A stretch of 64,000 bases of DNA from Acetobacteraceae bacterium. GTDB taxonomy: Bacteria; Pseudomonadota; Alphaproteobacteria; Acetobacterales; Acetobacteraceae. Positions 19,767 to 30,056 of this stretch are shown here, one piece after another. The notes under the pieces were generated by a model. It searched no databases, was not told where the DNA came from, and worked only from the letters and a program-made list of their open reading frames with translations. The position numbers and the translations under genes were made by a program. Position 1 is the stretch's first letter; each line of letters starts with the position of its first letter. Where the stretch lies: NCBI GenBank assembly GCA_039613835.1, contig CP154827.1:248001-312000 (forward strand). The letters are read 5' to 3'.

Positions 19767-20651
19767 ATGTTCGTCCCTGAGTCTCTTCCGATGCCGACAA
19801 TTTCTGAACCTCTTAGCGGTTTATTACCGGTTGAAGGGCATCCCGGTCACTATCGCCTTGCACCGCCTTCGAAGGAATACAGCCATCTTCACGCATGTGA
19901 AGTCCTGTCGGTGCATCATTGGACGGATCGCCTTTTCACCTTCACCTGCACGCGCGACCCTGGCTTGCGGTTTGAGAACGGTCAGTTTACCATGATCGGG
20001 ATCGAGGTGGACTGCAAGCTGCTCCTGCGTGCTTACTCAATCGCCTCGGCCAATTATGAGGAGCGCCTTGAATTCCTCTCCATCGCGATTGATGGCGGCC
20101 CTCTTACCTCGCGCCTGCGCCATGTGAAAGTTGGGGATACGGTTCTCGTCGGGCGTAAGCCGGCGGGGACATTATTACTGGATAATCTCAAACCGGGCCG
20201 CAACCTTTATTTCCTCTCAACCGGTACGGGCCTGGCCCCCTTTATGAGCCTGATTGAAGATCCGGAATGCTATGAACGTTACGAGCATGTTGTGTTGAGT
20301 CACACTGTGCGCGTCTCCGCGGAACTGGCTTATATGAATCTCATCCGTCATGACCTGCCGCAGCATGAATTTCTGGGTGATTATGTGACCGGGCAGCTCA
20401 AATATTACCCGGCCGTGACGCGTGAAGATTTCGACGTGCGCGATCGGATCACGACCCTGATCCAGTCTGGCAAGATCTTCAAGGATCTCGATCTCCCGCC
20501 GCTTGATCCGGAACATGACCGGGTGATGATCTGCGGTTCACCCGAGATGCTGGCAGATACAGAGAAACTGCTGATCTCGATGGGTTTCGAGGAAGGCAAT
20601 ATGAGCCACCAGGGCTCCTACGTTGTTGAAAAGGCGTTCGCGGAACGCTGA
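19767..20651 (+). CDS. fpr: Ferredoxin--NADP reductase
   Basis: FAD enzyme exchanging electrons between NADPH and ferredoxin or flavodoxin. The 294 residues include RAYSIAS (FAD isoalloxazine contact, about 91-97), a STGTGLAPFMS pyrophosphate-binding loop (about 152-162) and a C-terminal segment VMICGSPEMLADTEKLL. The protein starts about 30 residues before the usual family start; an internal ATG exists at residue 9. The helicase is divergent, 222 bp away, and gor follows 41 bp downstream, suggesting a redox pair serving NADPH-dependent functions. Confidence 0.93.
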   Translation: MFVPESLPMPTISEPLSGLLPVEGHPGHYRLAPPSKEYSHLHACEVLSVHHWTDRLFTFTCTRDPGLRFENGQFTMIGIEVDCKLLLRAYSIASANYEERLEFLSIAIDGGPLTSRLRHVKVGDTVLVGRKPAGTLLLDNLKPGRNLYFLSTGTGLAPFMSLIEDPECYERYEHVVLSHTVRVSAELAYMNLIRHDLPQHEFLGDYVTGQLKYYPAVTREDFDVRDRITTLIQSGKIFKDLDLPPLDPEHDRVMICGSPEMLADTEKLLISMGFEEGNMSHQGSYVVEKAFAER

Positions 20652-20692
20652 CCCTGCGTCAGGTGGGTACGGGAGCGATGGAGGTGTCCGCC

Positions 20693-22087
20693 ATGGCAGC
20701 AGAATTTGATCTCCTCGTCATTGGTGCGGGTTCAGGCGGGGTGCGTTGTGCCCGCATCGCAGCCCAGCATGGGGCGAAAGTGGCGATTGTGGAAGCGCAC
20801 CATTGGGGCGGCACGTGCGTCAATATTGGCTGTGTGCCGAAAAAGCTGATGGTCTATGCAGCGGATTACGCTGCAATGGGGCCGGAAGCGCAGTCCTTTG
20901 GGTGGGAGGGCGCAGCATGGCGACATGATTGGGCGCGGTTGATCTCCGCAAAAAATGAAGAAATTGCCCGCCTGAATAATGTCTATACCACCATGCTTGA
21001 GAAGGCAGGTGTCACCCTGTTTAAAGGTAAGGCCGCTTTTCTGTCGCGGCATGAGGTGGAAATCTCACCTTCCGCGCTTGATCCGTCCGCTGGGAAGCAG
21101 CGCGTCCGGGCGTGCAAAATCGTCATCGCTGTGGGCGGGGCGCCTTCGCGACCGAAAATTGACGGGGCCGAACTGGGCATCGTTTCCGATGATGCTTTTT
21201 ACCTGGCGGAACGTCCCAAAAAAATCGTGATCATCGGAGGCGGTTATATCGGCGTTGAATTTGCCGGAATTTTTTCACGATTGGGCAGTGATGTCACAAT
21301 GGTGTTTCGGGGTGAGCGTCCGCTTCGTGGGTTTGATGATGATCTACGCACGCATCTCACCGAGGCCATGACCCGGCACGGAATTACATTGCGGTCCGGC
21401 ACTTCACCAAAGCGGATCGACCGCCTGTCGGACGGAACGCTGGCGACAGCGCTCGATCGGGGCGAGAAGCTGGTGAGTGACTGGGTGTTTTTTGCTACGG
21501 GCCGGCATCCAGCGATCGACGGCCTGAATCTCGATGCGACCGGCGTGACGTGTCGGGAGGGGCGTGTCGTGACGGATGCATCAATGGCCACGTCCGTCCC
21601 GGATATTTACGCCATCGGCGATGTGACAGATCAAATTAATCTGACGCCCGTCGCCATCGCGCAGGGCCATATCCTTGCAGATCGGATTTTTGGCGGTCAC
21701 GACCGTTATTGGGCCTTCGAGACGACACCGAAGGCCGTGTTTTACAGCCAACCCCTCGCCAGTGTCGGTTTAACGGAAGAGGAAGCGGCGAAGGACGCGG
21801 CGGTGGATATTTATCTGACGTGCTTCCGACCCATACGGCAAAGCCTTCTTAAGGGGGATGATCAGGTCTTGATCAAGCTTGTCGTTGATTCACGTGATGA
21901 ACGGGTGGTTGGCGCACATATGATGGGTGACGCGGCACCGGAAATCATTCAGGCTGTGGCGATTGCGGTAACAGCCCACCTGAAGAAAGCGGACTTCGAC
22001 CACACAATCGGTATCCACCCGACAACGGCGGAGGAAATCGTGACGATGAGGACGGTGACACGCTGCACGCCACGGAAAAACGCCTGA
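20693..22087 (+). CDS. gor: Glutathione-disulfide reductase
   Basis: Flavoenzyme that reduces oxidised glutathione with NADPH. The 464 residues contain the FAD motif LLVIGAGSGGVRCAR, the redox disulphide WGGTCVNIGCVPKK (about 40-53), the NADPH Rossmann motif IIGGGYIGVEFA (about 177-188), the second FAD motif IYAIGDVT and the C-terminal active-site segment GIHPTTAEEIVTM. I use the ATG at 20693, which has GGAGG 8 bases upstream; an in-frame ATG at 20663 would add 10 residues. The glutathione system is also represented here by gloB. Confidence 0.93.
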   Translation: MAAEFDLLVIGAGSGGVRCARIAAQHGAKVAIVEAHHWGGTCVNIGCVPKKLMVYAADYAAMGPEAQSFGWEGAAWRHDWARLISAKNEEIARLNNVYTTMLEKAGVTLFKGKAAFLSRHEVEISPSALDPSAGKQRVRACKIVIAVGGAPSRPKIDGAELGIVSDDAFYLAERPKKIVIIGGGYIGVEFAGIFSRLGSDVTMVFRGERPLRGFDDDLRTHLTEAMTRHGITLRSGTSPKRIDRLSDGTLATALDRGEKLVSDWVFFATGRHPAIDGLNLDATGVTCREGRVVTDASMATSVPDIYAIGDVTDQINLTPVAIAQGHILADRIFGGHDRYWAFETTPKAVFYSQPLASVGLTEEEAAKDAAVDIYLTCFRPIRQSLLKGDDQVLIKLVVDSRDERVVGAHMMGDAAPEIIQAVAIAVTAHLKKADFDHTIGIHPTTAEEIVTMRTVTRCTPRKNA

Positions 22088-22210
22088 TTCCAACGGCTTT
22101 TTTTACCCAACGCGCCACCGAAATAACAGCGCCTCATGTCAAGCTGCGACGTCCGCGCTGCCTTATAGAAGAGAGGCAGGCGCGCGACTCAGGCATCGTG
22201 CCCTGAGGGC

Positions 22211-22585
22211 CTAATTACCGCGTGGTGCAACCCACCCATTACCCGTGGAATCGCCAACCTGGCCGCGTGAAGTCGGACTGCTATTGACGTAGGCCGTTCC
22301 GAAATTTGAGAGATTGGCGCCGGTTGTCGGGTCACGCTGAATATTGACGTCGTGATCCGGGTCCAGGCCATGCTCAATTTCTGTCGATGGGGCGATCTGA
22401 TAGCCCGGCGGGGGCTTCTGGGCATGGGCGCGGAATGTGTCGCCTTTACCCTGATAATGATAGCCGGAACGCGACGTGCCGCTACGGCCTGCCCCGCCGT
22501 CAGAAGTCTGCGCTTCCGCCATCGCGTCCGATGCCATCAGTAAACCGCAGGCCGCAAGGGTCACGGCGGAAAGGCGCAACATCAT
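22211..22585 (-). CDS. Small exported protein of unknown function
   Basis: A 124-residue protein with a clear signal peptide (MMLRLSAVTLAACGLLMASDAMA, cut likely after AMA, shown here in two parts as LRLSAVTLAACGLL and MASDAMA). The mature part is Gly/Ser/Pro-rich and hydrophilic, with no domain I recognise. It is preceded by GGGGA before the ATG at 22585. The frame is open 13 codons further upstream, but those residues do not look like a signal sequence. It stands alone between gor, on the other strand, and the glycosyltransferase. Confidence 0.6.
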   Translation of the reverse strand: MMLRLSAVTLAACGLLMASDAMAEAQTSDGGAGRSGTSRSGYHYQGKGDTFRAHAQKPPPGYQIAPSTEIEHGLDPDHDVNIQRDPTTGANLSNFGTAYVNSSPTSRGQVGDSTGNGWVAPRGN

Positions 22586-22879
22586 CTTGAATCCCCATTT
22601 ATGAGAATGAATAATTATGGGCACTTCCGCGCAGAATGACCTGCATCACAGCAAGTGGACCGTCCCTTAGAATAGGTGACGGATCCTGTCGCCGTCCAGC
22701 GTTTTTAAATTGTCGTCAACCGCCCTCCGCGCCGACAAACTCAACAAAAAAGCGCGTTGGTTCGCCGCCATCAGATGCGTTCAATCGGGTCATGATCTTC
22801 TGCGCAGCGAGGTTTGGCAGCAAAACGATGAGAGAAATTTCGAAGGCATCGCCTGACTAAAGCGGGATTTCTCAATCTT

Positions 22880-24095
22880 TCATGGAGCGCCCCTGATAAG
22901 GGAGTGCCTCTCCTGTATCCTTTGATCCCGTTCATGAATCTGAAGCTGAAGGCATCGAATCAGATCATCGCGTTCACGGATCCATCCATCCCGATCCCGT
23001 ATCCATTTATCGCGATCCGCGATGAAACGTATTTTTCTGGGCAGGACATAACGGAGCAGAAAGTGGTTATTGAAGGCTTGTGCGCAAACGATGCTCATGC
23101 AGCGATCCACGCGTGCAAGTGACTGCATGTTATCACGATTTTTCGGGATTTTCCGTCGATAATATTTGAGATCACGAAGAAGAAGAAGCGTAACCCAGAA
23201 GCGAATCAAAAACTGTTTCTGCTTCCGGTAAAAATGCGGAATGACCGGCTTGAAATGGGTAATGTCTCCAAAAATCTCACCGGCCGTCTTTTTGACCGGT
23301 TTATCCCGACCGGAGAAATTAAGCGCGACCGCTCCCTCGTAATTCTGGTCGGTCAGCCAGCCTGGACCACCGAAATGATCGTAACAATAAACGGGACGAT
23401 TGGCCAAAATGGCCATCTGCACGGTTTTTCCGATCGTGATGACGACGCCACAATTATGGAGGATTTCCGGGCACATCATCGTGACGTTGCTGCCTTCACC
23501 CAGATGATCAACCTGGTAACCTGCGGAGATCAACAGGTCACGCGTCGCAAGCACTTCATCCGGGCAGTGATTGGAGACGATAAGGATTTTTCGTATCGCG
23601 TTGATCGGGGCGTGCGAGATGTAAAACATCCTGCGTCGGGTTGGGAACGACAATCGCCTCTCGGTAAGCGGCGCCGAATGCCGCCAGCGCCTTACCGGTC
23701 TCCTCGCTATTGACGATGATGTGTGTGGCGATTTCACTCTCCAGGCGGGAGAGGGGCGCCTCAATCTCGATATAGGGCGAGAGATGGGCGAATATGATGT
23801 AAGGGAGACCAACCTTGCAAAGTTGTTCCACCGCCTGCTCATCAAGCAAAAGCGACAGGGCATTCTGCTGCGTATAAATCAGATCGTAACAAGTAAGATC
23901 GATATCGTCACAGCTTTTCGCGACAATGCCCGCCATGCGCAGACTGGCTTCAAGCGGCTCTGCGATGTGGTGAGCGTAAACATGGACGTCAAACTGTCGG
24001 CGCCGTAATTCCTGCCCGAATTCAATAATGACCAGTTCAGAGCCGGAAAAAGTGTCCAGGCGGCCAGTGCAGAGCAGGGCTTTCATTTTTTTCAC
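22880..24095 (-). pseudogene. Glycosyltransferase (GT4-like) with a single frameshift and a charged repeat tail
   Basis: The first frame (24095 to about 23625) encodes a GT4-type N-terminal domain: LLCTGRLDTFSGSELVIIEFG, then ADLIYTQQ-like and HIIVNSEETGKALA, and ends in VVPNPTQDV. The second frame continues at once with FYISHAPINAIRKILIVSNH and a C-terminal half containing HLGEGSNVTMM and YDHFGGPGW. The switch falls at a run of four T on the coding strand (23623-23626); one more T would restore a single protein of about 400 residues. The last ~45 residues are Arg/Asp repeats of the form RDxWIRxRD, probably helical. This is the mildest lesion in the window, so it may be recent or a sequencing error. 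A HAD-domain protein lies upstream on the same strand, suggesting a surface-glycan locus. Confidence 0.8.
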
Positions 24096-24578
24096 ACAAA
24101 GCCTTCTTTTTATTGGATTTTAATCGAGGGTGCGCTGATATTTTTCATGCCCTGATGGGTCTTGCGCGGCAAAAAAGAATGAATATGAAGTTAAAGCGAG
24201 GCATTTTGTAACATAAGCCCGTGTAATCAAAAATTAAATCACAGCAAGATTTACAATTGGTGAAAGGGCCATATTTCGAGAGAAGAATAAATTTTTCTTT
24301 TATAAAAATCGGAAAATGTCAGTTGGCACCGACCATAGCAGGTGCGTCACCGCATGACGCAACCTCATGGAGTGGGCATTGTGAGGTCGCCATTTCAAGG
24401 TGGCGCGATAAGCGCACAGCCCTTCGTGACCCTACGGGGCCGATTTTTAGGAGATTTTATGAAGTGACAGGGTCGCGGGTGACGCTTCAACCGGCATCCC
24501 GTGCAAGACCGGGCGCGCCGCCACCTGATGGGGGCGTCAAATATTCAGGTTGATCAGAAAATGGTGACGTAACCTGAA
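24096..24578. other. 483-bp AT-richer gap without a supported gene
   Basis: The part next to the glycosyltransferase start (about 24100-24310) is clearly richer in A and T than its surroundings and may hold that gene's promoter. The remainder contains one 98-codon plus-strand frame at 24257-24553 without a recognisable domain or Shine-Dalgarno, which I do not accept as a gene. Confidence 0.5.
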
Positions 24579-26609
24579 CTATCGCTTCAGGCGCCGGCGC
24601 AGGACGCGCTTGGCACGCATCCATGTCAGACGCAGGCCCTCTTGACGGAAGGAAATCAATCCCAACCGGATATAACTGCGCCAGCTCGTGGTCTGCTGCA
24701 TTTCAGCATAATGGCCATTCTGCGTTGACCAGAATGTCCCGATGGTCGCAAATCCGGAGGCACCCAGCTCACGACTATGGGGCAGTAAAGCGAGTTCCTC
24801 ATATTCGTAATGTGTGGGCGCCATGATGAGGCTGCTGAAAAGATCGTGGAGCGTGTCGCGCATTTCGTTCAGCGTGATATGAGAGACGCTTGGTTTGAAA
24901 TGCTCCGCGAAAAGACGGATTTCATCCTGCATCTGCGCCACGAAATTACCGATGAGAATCTCATATTGCCGCTGATGCTGCGTCGAGACCGGTCTCACGC
25001 CGTTCTCGCTTTCCTCAAAATGGCTGATCTGCGCGTGCGTGGAGGCAAAAGCCAGCTCAAGCAGTTCAACTCCACGCTCAGCAAGGCGCACCCAGTTTCT
25101 ATCCTGCCCGTGATGGAAGAGGAAGGACCGAATATCCTCATGCATATAAGCGTGCTCAAGCGTGCCAACATAATAGCCACGGAATTTTTTGCCGAGGATG
25201 AGCTCTGTCCGACGTTGTGATGTCAGTGCCCAGCCACAATCCGCCATGGCGTCATGAGACGGGTCAAACCCTTTATCCTGTAGGTAGTGCTGGTAGGCAT
25301 TCATTTCCCGCGCGGCGATGCGACGCCAGATCGGGCGGCATTCCTTCATCGCGATCAGGGCCGCAGAGATTTTTGCGGGTGTATCCAGGACACGGTCAAG
25401 CGGTGTGTAAACTGAAAGAGCATTGAGCAACTCGGCCTCGCCCTCCCCGATGCCAAGCCGCTGGACGCATTCACGCAATGTGCAGGCCGAGCTTGTACTG
25501 AGGACAGAGCCGATTTCTTTCTCAAACGCTGTGTGGAAAGCAGGCACCATCGTGAGGCGGCGGGAACTTTGCATGACGCTGGCACGGCCGGGTAGTCCGA
25601 GAATATTCCAGACCTCCTTTGTGATATAGCCGTCCCGCGTGGCAAGACGTAAATGCGCGACCTGGTCAATCTGCATCACCGTATTGAGCCAGGCAGCGAA
25701 CCCTGTGACGAGGGGGCCGCCATACATCGCCCCGAAAACGCGTGCGATGGGCGCTTCAGGATGGCGGATGCGGAATTGCGCAATGAAAGCCAGGGCGAGG
25801 GACGCAAAAAGATTGTGTGATGTGTCGGCGCCGTGTTTCTGCGCCTGGAAGAGCTTATGCAGGGCAAGCTGGTTGAATCGACCATCCCGGAAAAGCTGAT
25901 CCAGCACTGAAGGGATGTGATAGCCGACGACGCCCGCCTTCAGAGCGGCTTCACAATCTGCCTTATAATTATCGCCAATATGCGTGATGCGCGTGGTGTC
26001 GACGCCGCATGACCGGGCGACGACTTCGTAAAGCGTGCTTTCATGCTTGGACGTCTGATGTTCACAAGAGACAAAAATCTCGTCGACAACCAGGCCGTTT
26101 TTGGCCAGCACGGACGCAATCATCGATGCGGGCAAATACATGTCGGAAACCGCGATCACCTTTTTGCCGAGGGATCTGGCAAGGTCGTAAATCGGGCCGA
26201 TCGCGGGGGATCGCTTGAGGATTTCTCCCTCTGTCGTGAGTTCCAGTGCTTTCAGCGCCTGAAAGCTCGTCTGGCCGAGGCCGGGTAATTTGATCTGCTT
26301 GTAGATGTCATCAATCGTGACTTCAGCCGACCCGCTGCGGGCGTGATTTTTCTCCCGCGCCAGGCGCTCAGCCAGGATTCTAACATCGTGAAATCCCTTG
26401 ACGCCGGATTGCCGTTCCATCAGCGTAAAGACGTCAACCGGCCGCGCGAACGGGCGCACCAGAAGCGTGTCGAAAACGTCGAAAGAAACAATCTCCGCCT
26501 GCTCAATGAGAGGCCGTACAGCTTCGATATGAGGGGGTAATCTGCCCGGTTGATGGCGGACGACGTTTACCTCAGGTTCGGCTACCGGGTACATACTCAC
26601 GTCTTGCAT
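24579..26609 (-). CDS. HAD-like hydrolase domain protein, large, polysaccharide-associated type
   Basis: A 676-residue protein. Residues ~35-265 are a haloacid dehalogenase-type domain: motif I VSFDVFDTLLVRP (nucleophile Asp near 45), motif II AVSDMYLP (about 155) and motif IV HIGDNYKADCEAA (about 212). The remaining ~400 residues have no domain I can name; they include ATRDGYITKEVW and ADCGWALTSQRRTELI. Proteins of this architecture are often found in capsule or O-antigen clusters next to glycosyltransferases, and here a glycosyltransferase lies 483 bp downstream; the link is inference. No signal peptide or membrane helix is seen. The C-terminus is basic (RAKRVLRRRLKR). The gene is intact, unlike its neighbour. 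Confidence 0.75.
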   Translation of the reverse strand: MQDVSMYPVAEPEVNVVRHQPGRLPPHIEAVRPLIEQAEIVSFDVFDTLLVRPFARPVDVFTLMERQSGVKGFHDVRILAERLAREKNHARSGSAEVTIDDIYKQIKLPGLGQTSFQALKALELTTEGEILKRSPAIGPIYDLARSLGKKVIAVSDMYLPASMIASVLAKNGLVVDEIFVSCEHQTSKHESTLYEVVARSCGVDTTRITHIGDNYKADCEAALKAGVVGYHIPSVLDQLFRDGRFNQLALHKLFQAQKHGADTSHNLFASLALAFIAQFRIRHPEAPIARVFGAMYGGPLVTGFAAWLNTVMQIDQVAHLRLATRDGYITKEVWNILGLPGRASVMQSSRRLTMVPAFHTAFEKEIGSVLSTSSACTLRECVQRLGIGEGEAELLNALSVYTPLDRVLDTPAKISAALIAMKECRPIWRRIAAREMNAYQHYLQDKGFDPSHDAMADCGWALTSQRRTELILGKKFRGYYVGTLEHAYMHEDIRSFLFHHGQDRNWVRLAERGVELLELAFASTHAQISHFEESENGVRPVSTQHQRQYEILIGNFVAQMQDEIRLFAEHFKPSVSHITLNEMRDTLHDLFSSLIMAPTHYEYEELALLPHSRELGASGFATIGTFWSTQNGHYAEMQQTTSWRSYIRLGLISFRQEGLRLTWMRAKRVLRRRLKR

Positions 26610-26903
26610 TCGGGAAGCTATCCAATATCCTGAGGCGAGGAATTTTCCAAGGTGATTTAGCGTCGTAAAACGCCGTCAAGGCTTCCGAAATTGGAGAAAC
26701 TTTGCAAGCAACACAAGACCGAAAACCTTAATTATTTCTTAAATTTTAACCGACACGTTGGCGCGGCGCCTTTCGCAATGCCGACATAAAGAGGCATTAT
26801 CACGATTTTGCTTCATCTTTCCCCGATTTTTCAGTTGTTTCCGCGGCGCCCCTGCCTATCTATCGAGCCGACGCATTTCATTTTTTAGGAAAGATCGAAA
26901 TCG

Positions 26904-28298
26904 ATGGACCCGGATCACTTCGCTACCGCGCCTGAACGCTGGACGCCGGCAAGTTGGCGCTATTTCCCCGTGCATCAAATGCCACGATACCCGGATGACG
27001 CAGCGCTTGAAGCCGTCGAAGCCCGGCTTCGCAAATATCCGCCCCTCGTCTTTGCGGGGGAGGCGGAGCGACTGCTCCTTCAGCTTGCCAAGGCAGCGCA
27101 GGGCGAGGCCTTTATTTTGCAAGGCGGAAATTGCGCTGAGAGCTTCGCGGAGTTTCAGGCTGATAACATCCGGGACACTTTCCGGGTGCTCCTGCAAATG
27201 GCGGTCGTGCTGACATTCGCTGCCCGTGTACCCGTCGTGAAAATCGGCCGTATGGCGGGGCAATATGCCAAGCCACGTTCCTCCGGTGAGGAAACGCGGG
27301 AGGGCGTCACGCTGCCCTGTTATCGCGGAGATATCATCAACGGGCCGGATTTTACGGAAGTAGCGCGCATTCCTGACCCGGCACGGATGGAAACAGGTTA
27401 TTTCCATTCCGTGGGGGTGATGAATCTTCTTCGTGCCTTTGCCAATGGCGGTTACGCCAATCTTAATAAGGTTCATAAGTGGAATTTGGGCTTTGTTCAG
27501 CGCTCGCCGTCAGGCAAACGTTATGCCGACATCGCCAATCGTATTGATGAGGCGCTCGGGTTCATCTCAGCCTGCGGCTTCAATGCCGCGGCGCCACAAT
27601 TTAATGAGACTGAATTTTACACCTCCCATGAAGCGCTTCTTTTACCTTACGAGCAGGCTTTAACACGGGTCGATAGTCTGTCGGGTAAATGGTATGATTG
27701 CTCAGCGCATTTTCTCTGGATCGGGGACAGGACGCGGCAGCCTGAGGGGGCCCATGTTGAATTCCTCCGGGGTGTCAGCAACCCGATTGGCATCAAGGTC
27801 GGGCCGACATCCACCGTTGAGGATCTGGAAAAGCTTTTGCAGATCCTGAACCCCAAGGATGAGGCGGGTCGTATCACCCTCATATCCCGTATGGGCCGCA
27901 GCAAAGTGCGGACGCATCTGCCACCCCTCCTCGTGGCTGTGCAGAAGACAGGGCGCACCGTGACGTGGATCTGCGATCCGATGCATGGCAACACGACCAC
28001 GACGGCGGATAAGGTCAAAACACGCTCCTTTGAAGCGATCCTTGATGAAGTTATCGGGTTTTTCTCGGTCTTTCAGGAGGCGGGGCTTCGGTCCGGCGGC
28101 GTGCATCTGGAGATGACCGGCCAGGATGTCACGGAATGTATCGGGGGGGCGCAATGTCTGACAGAGGCTGATCTCACTGGACGCTATGAAACATTCTGCG
28201 ATCCTCGATTGAATGCGGAGCAGTCGCTTGAAATGGCCTTCCTCCTCGCAAATGAACTGACAGGCTGTTTCGCACCGGCGTTGGAACAAGCAGGTTGA
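26904..28298 (+). CDS. Class II 3-deoxy-7-phosphoheptulonate (DAHP) synthase
   Basis: First enzyme of the shikimate pathway, joining phosphoenolpyruvate and erythrose 4-phosphate. The 464 residues match the plant-like class II family: [18 protein letters not shown] near 30, [13 protein letters not shown] near 72-84, [15 protein letters not shown] near 113-127, and [16 protein letters not shown] near 402-417. A good Shine-Dalgarno (AGGAAAG) precedes the ATG. The stop overlaps the TTG start of the nicotinate phosphoribosyltransferase gene by 4 bases. The 294 bp upstream, between this and the divergent HAD gene, is AT-rich and should contain the promoters. Confidence 0.94.
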   Translation: MDPDHFATAPERWTPASWRYFPVHQMPRYPDDAALEAVEARLRKYPPLVFAGEAERLLLQLAKAAQGEAFILQGGNCAESFAEFQADNIRDTFRVLLQMAVVLTFAARVPVVKIGRMAGQYAKPRSSGEETREGVTLPCYRGDIINGPDFTEVARIPDPARMETGYFHSVGVMNLLRAFANGGYANLNKVHKWNLGFVQRSPSGKRYADIANRIDEALGFISACGFNAAAPQFNETEFYTSHEALLLPYEQALTRVDSLSGKWYDCSAHFLWIGDRTRQPEGAHVEFLRGVSNPIGIKVGPTSTVEDLEKLLQILNPKDEAGRITLISRMGRSKVRTHLPPLLVAVQKTGRTVTWICDPMHGNTTTTADKVKTRSFEAILDEVIGFFSVFQEAGLRSGGVHLEMTGQDVTECIGGAQCLTEADLTGRYETFCDPRLNAEQSLEMAFLLANELTGCFAPALEQAG

Positions 28299-29521
28299 GC
28301 GCGTCCAATCTGTTCGGCCATGCTTCGATCTGGCGTGGCGTCATGGAACGTTACGACGCGCCTTCCCGGTGGATCATGCGGGCGACGCTCTCCGCGGCGG
28401 ATGTGCCAGGCTGGACGGACGTTTATTTCAACCGCACGGAAAATATCGTCGTCGCCCAAGGGGATATGCAGGTGACATACGCGTTTTTCATCCGTCGCCC
28501 TGTCCTCGCGGCCCTTGGACCCATGCTGGAATGCCTTGAAAAAGTGACGGCTGAAAAGGGCGTCAAAGTGGATGTGGCACTGCCCTTCCGGGAAGGGGCG
28601 TGGGTCGGGGCCGGGGAGCCAATTGCGTTCCTGACCGGTCCTTTCTCACAATTAGCGTCCCTGGAAACGATTCTTCTGCAAAAATTGGGGAGTTGCTGCG
28701 TCGCGGCGTATAATGCCTATCAAATGGCCGTATCGATGCCCCGGACACCTTTCCTCGCCATGGATGCACGCCATTGCACGGGGCCGGAAATGCAGATCAT
28801 GATGGCTTATGCTGCCGCGGTTGGCAGCCGCGCGGCCAATCAGGAAGGTGCTGTCGGTTTCGTTAATTCCGCGAATGATGTGACCGCTTTCCTTTTCGGG
28901 AAAGCACATGGTGCGGGGACGATGCCGCACGCATTGGTCGGTTATGCAGGCAGCACCATCCGGGCGGCGGAAATTTATCACGACCGTTACCCGCAGGAAA
29001 AAATGACCGTCCTCGTCGATTATTTCGCGCAGGAGGTCACGGACACCATCGCCCTTTGCCAGAGATTTCCGCGCCTGGCGGAAAAGGGGGATTTCAGTAT
29101 CAGGCTGGACACACATGGCGGGCGCTTTCTTGAAGGGCTCGACACGCAGAAATCCTACGCGATTTTGGAAAAACACGTCCCCGGCGTGACACGGCGTTAC
29201 CGTTCAGAGGCGGAGCTGCGTTACCTGATCGGGTCGGGCGTTTCCGCTGCAGCATTGTGGCGCATGCGTGAGGTGCTGGATGCGTATGGTGGTGCCCATG
29301 TCAAAATCGTCGCCTCATCCGGTTTCGGTGTGGAAAAATGCCTCGCCATGCATGATGCGCGGGCCCCGGCAGATATTATTGGCACAGGGTCCTATCTGCC
29401 GCATAAATGGGACGAAACCTACGCGACGGCTGATATCGTCGCTTATGATGGCGTGTTACGCGTCAAATCAGGGCGAGAGCATCTGATGGCGCGCTGGCAG
29501 GATTTCAGGAAGAGCAAGTAA
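28295..29521 (+). CDS. pncB: Nicotinate phosphoribosyltransferase
   Basis: NAD-salvage enzyme that makes nicotinate mononucleotide from nicotinate and PRPP. The 408-residue protein follows the family: [15 protein letters not shown] near 39-53, [12 protein letters not shown] near 152, a phosphate-binding FGVEK segment near 345 ([15 protein letters not shown]) and [10 protein letters not shown] near 362. I use the TTG at 28295, overlapping the DAHP synthase stop; an ATG at 28343 ([10 protein letters not shown]) is a reasonable alternative and would remove 16 residues. A short conserved hypothetical follows after 1 bp. Confidence 0.9.
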   Translation: MSASNLFGHASIWRGVMERYDAPSRWIMRATLSAADVPGWTDVYFNRTENIVVAQGDMQVTYAFFIRRPVLAALGPMLECLEKVTAEKGVKVDVALPFREGAWVGAGEPIAFLTGPFSQLASLETILLQKLGSCCVAAYNAYQMAVSMPRTPFLAMDARHCTGPEMQIMMAYAAAVGSRAANQEGAVGFVNSANDVTAFLFGKAHGAGTMPHALVGYAGSTIRAAEIYHDRYPQEKMTVLVDYFAQEVTDTIALCQRFPRLAEKGDFSIRLDTHGGRFLEGLDTQKSYAILEKHVPGVTRRYRSEAELRYLIGSGVSAAALWRMREVLDAYGGAHVKIVASSGFGVEKCLAMHDARAPADIIGTGSYLPHKWDETYATADIVAYDGVLRVKSGREHLMARWQDFRKSK

Positions 29522-29522
29522 T

Positions 29523-29909
29523 ATGACCAAGTCCGACGCGCACGAAGCGCAAAGCTGGACAGTGCGCATTCTGGACCATTCCGGCGCATCGGAAGATGCT
29601 ATTGTCGAGAACATTCCCAAATTCCTGGATCTGGCACATGCCAATGCCTTCGCGCGCGCTTATGTGCGGGACAGTATGGAACGTGGGCGTGTTCGCGGGG
29701 CGTCACCGCGGGATGTCATTGAAAACTGGTATAGTTTTGGTGAGGACGCGGTCGTTGTCGATGCGGGTGATGATGGTTGGCGCTCAGCCAATGAACTTGA
29801 TGATTTCGCCGCCAACCCCGCCACACCGATGGAACGCGACTGGCGTGCGCTGGACCCGCGCCGATTGATCGAGGAGGACGATGAATTTTTCCCGGAAGGG
29901 GAAGGGTAG
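29523..29909 (+). CDS. Conserved hypothetical protein, acidic, 128 residues
   Basis: I do not recognise a named domain. The protein is acidic and soluble with no signal peptide. It contains WTVRILDHSGASEDAIVE at the start, a helical segment LDLAHANAFARAYVRDSMERGR (central part, about 35-55) and an acidic tail EEDDEFFPEGEG. It begins 1 bp after the nicotinate phosphoribosyltransferase stop, so it is very probably translated from the same message and could be functionally linked to it. Confidence 0.7.
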   Translation: MTKSDAHEAQSWTVRILDHSGASEDAIVENIPKFLDLAHANAFARAYVRDSMERGRVRGASPRDVIENWYSFGEDAVVVDAGDDGWRSANELDDFAANPATPMERDWRALDPRRLIEEDDEFFPEGEG

Positions 29910-30056
29910 ATCATTCTTTACGCCGCAACTGCCTGACAAGGCCACGTGCGACGCGATAACATGGCCTCACTGCCTTCGACATATGTTTAACGGGGAATAT
30001 CTCTGCCAGCGCTTTACGACTGGAAATTTATTTCACGGCGCGGCATAGAGAGCGTC

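Noticed and set aside
22088..22115. Run of seven T after gor as a terminator
   Set aside because: The preceding bases form only a 3-bp stem, so it does not qualify as a Rho-independent terminator.
24257..24553. 98-codon plus-strand frame in the AT-rich gap
   Set aside because: No recognisable domain, no Shine-Dalgarno and no conserved-looking stretch.
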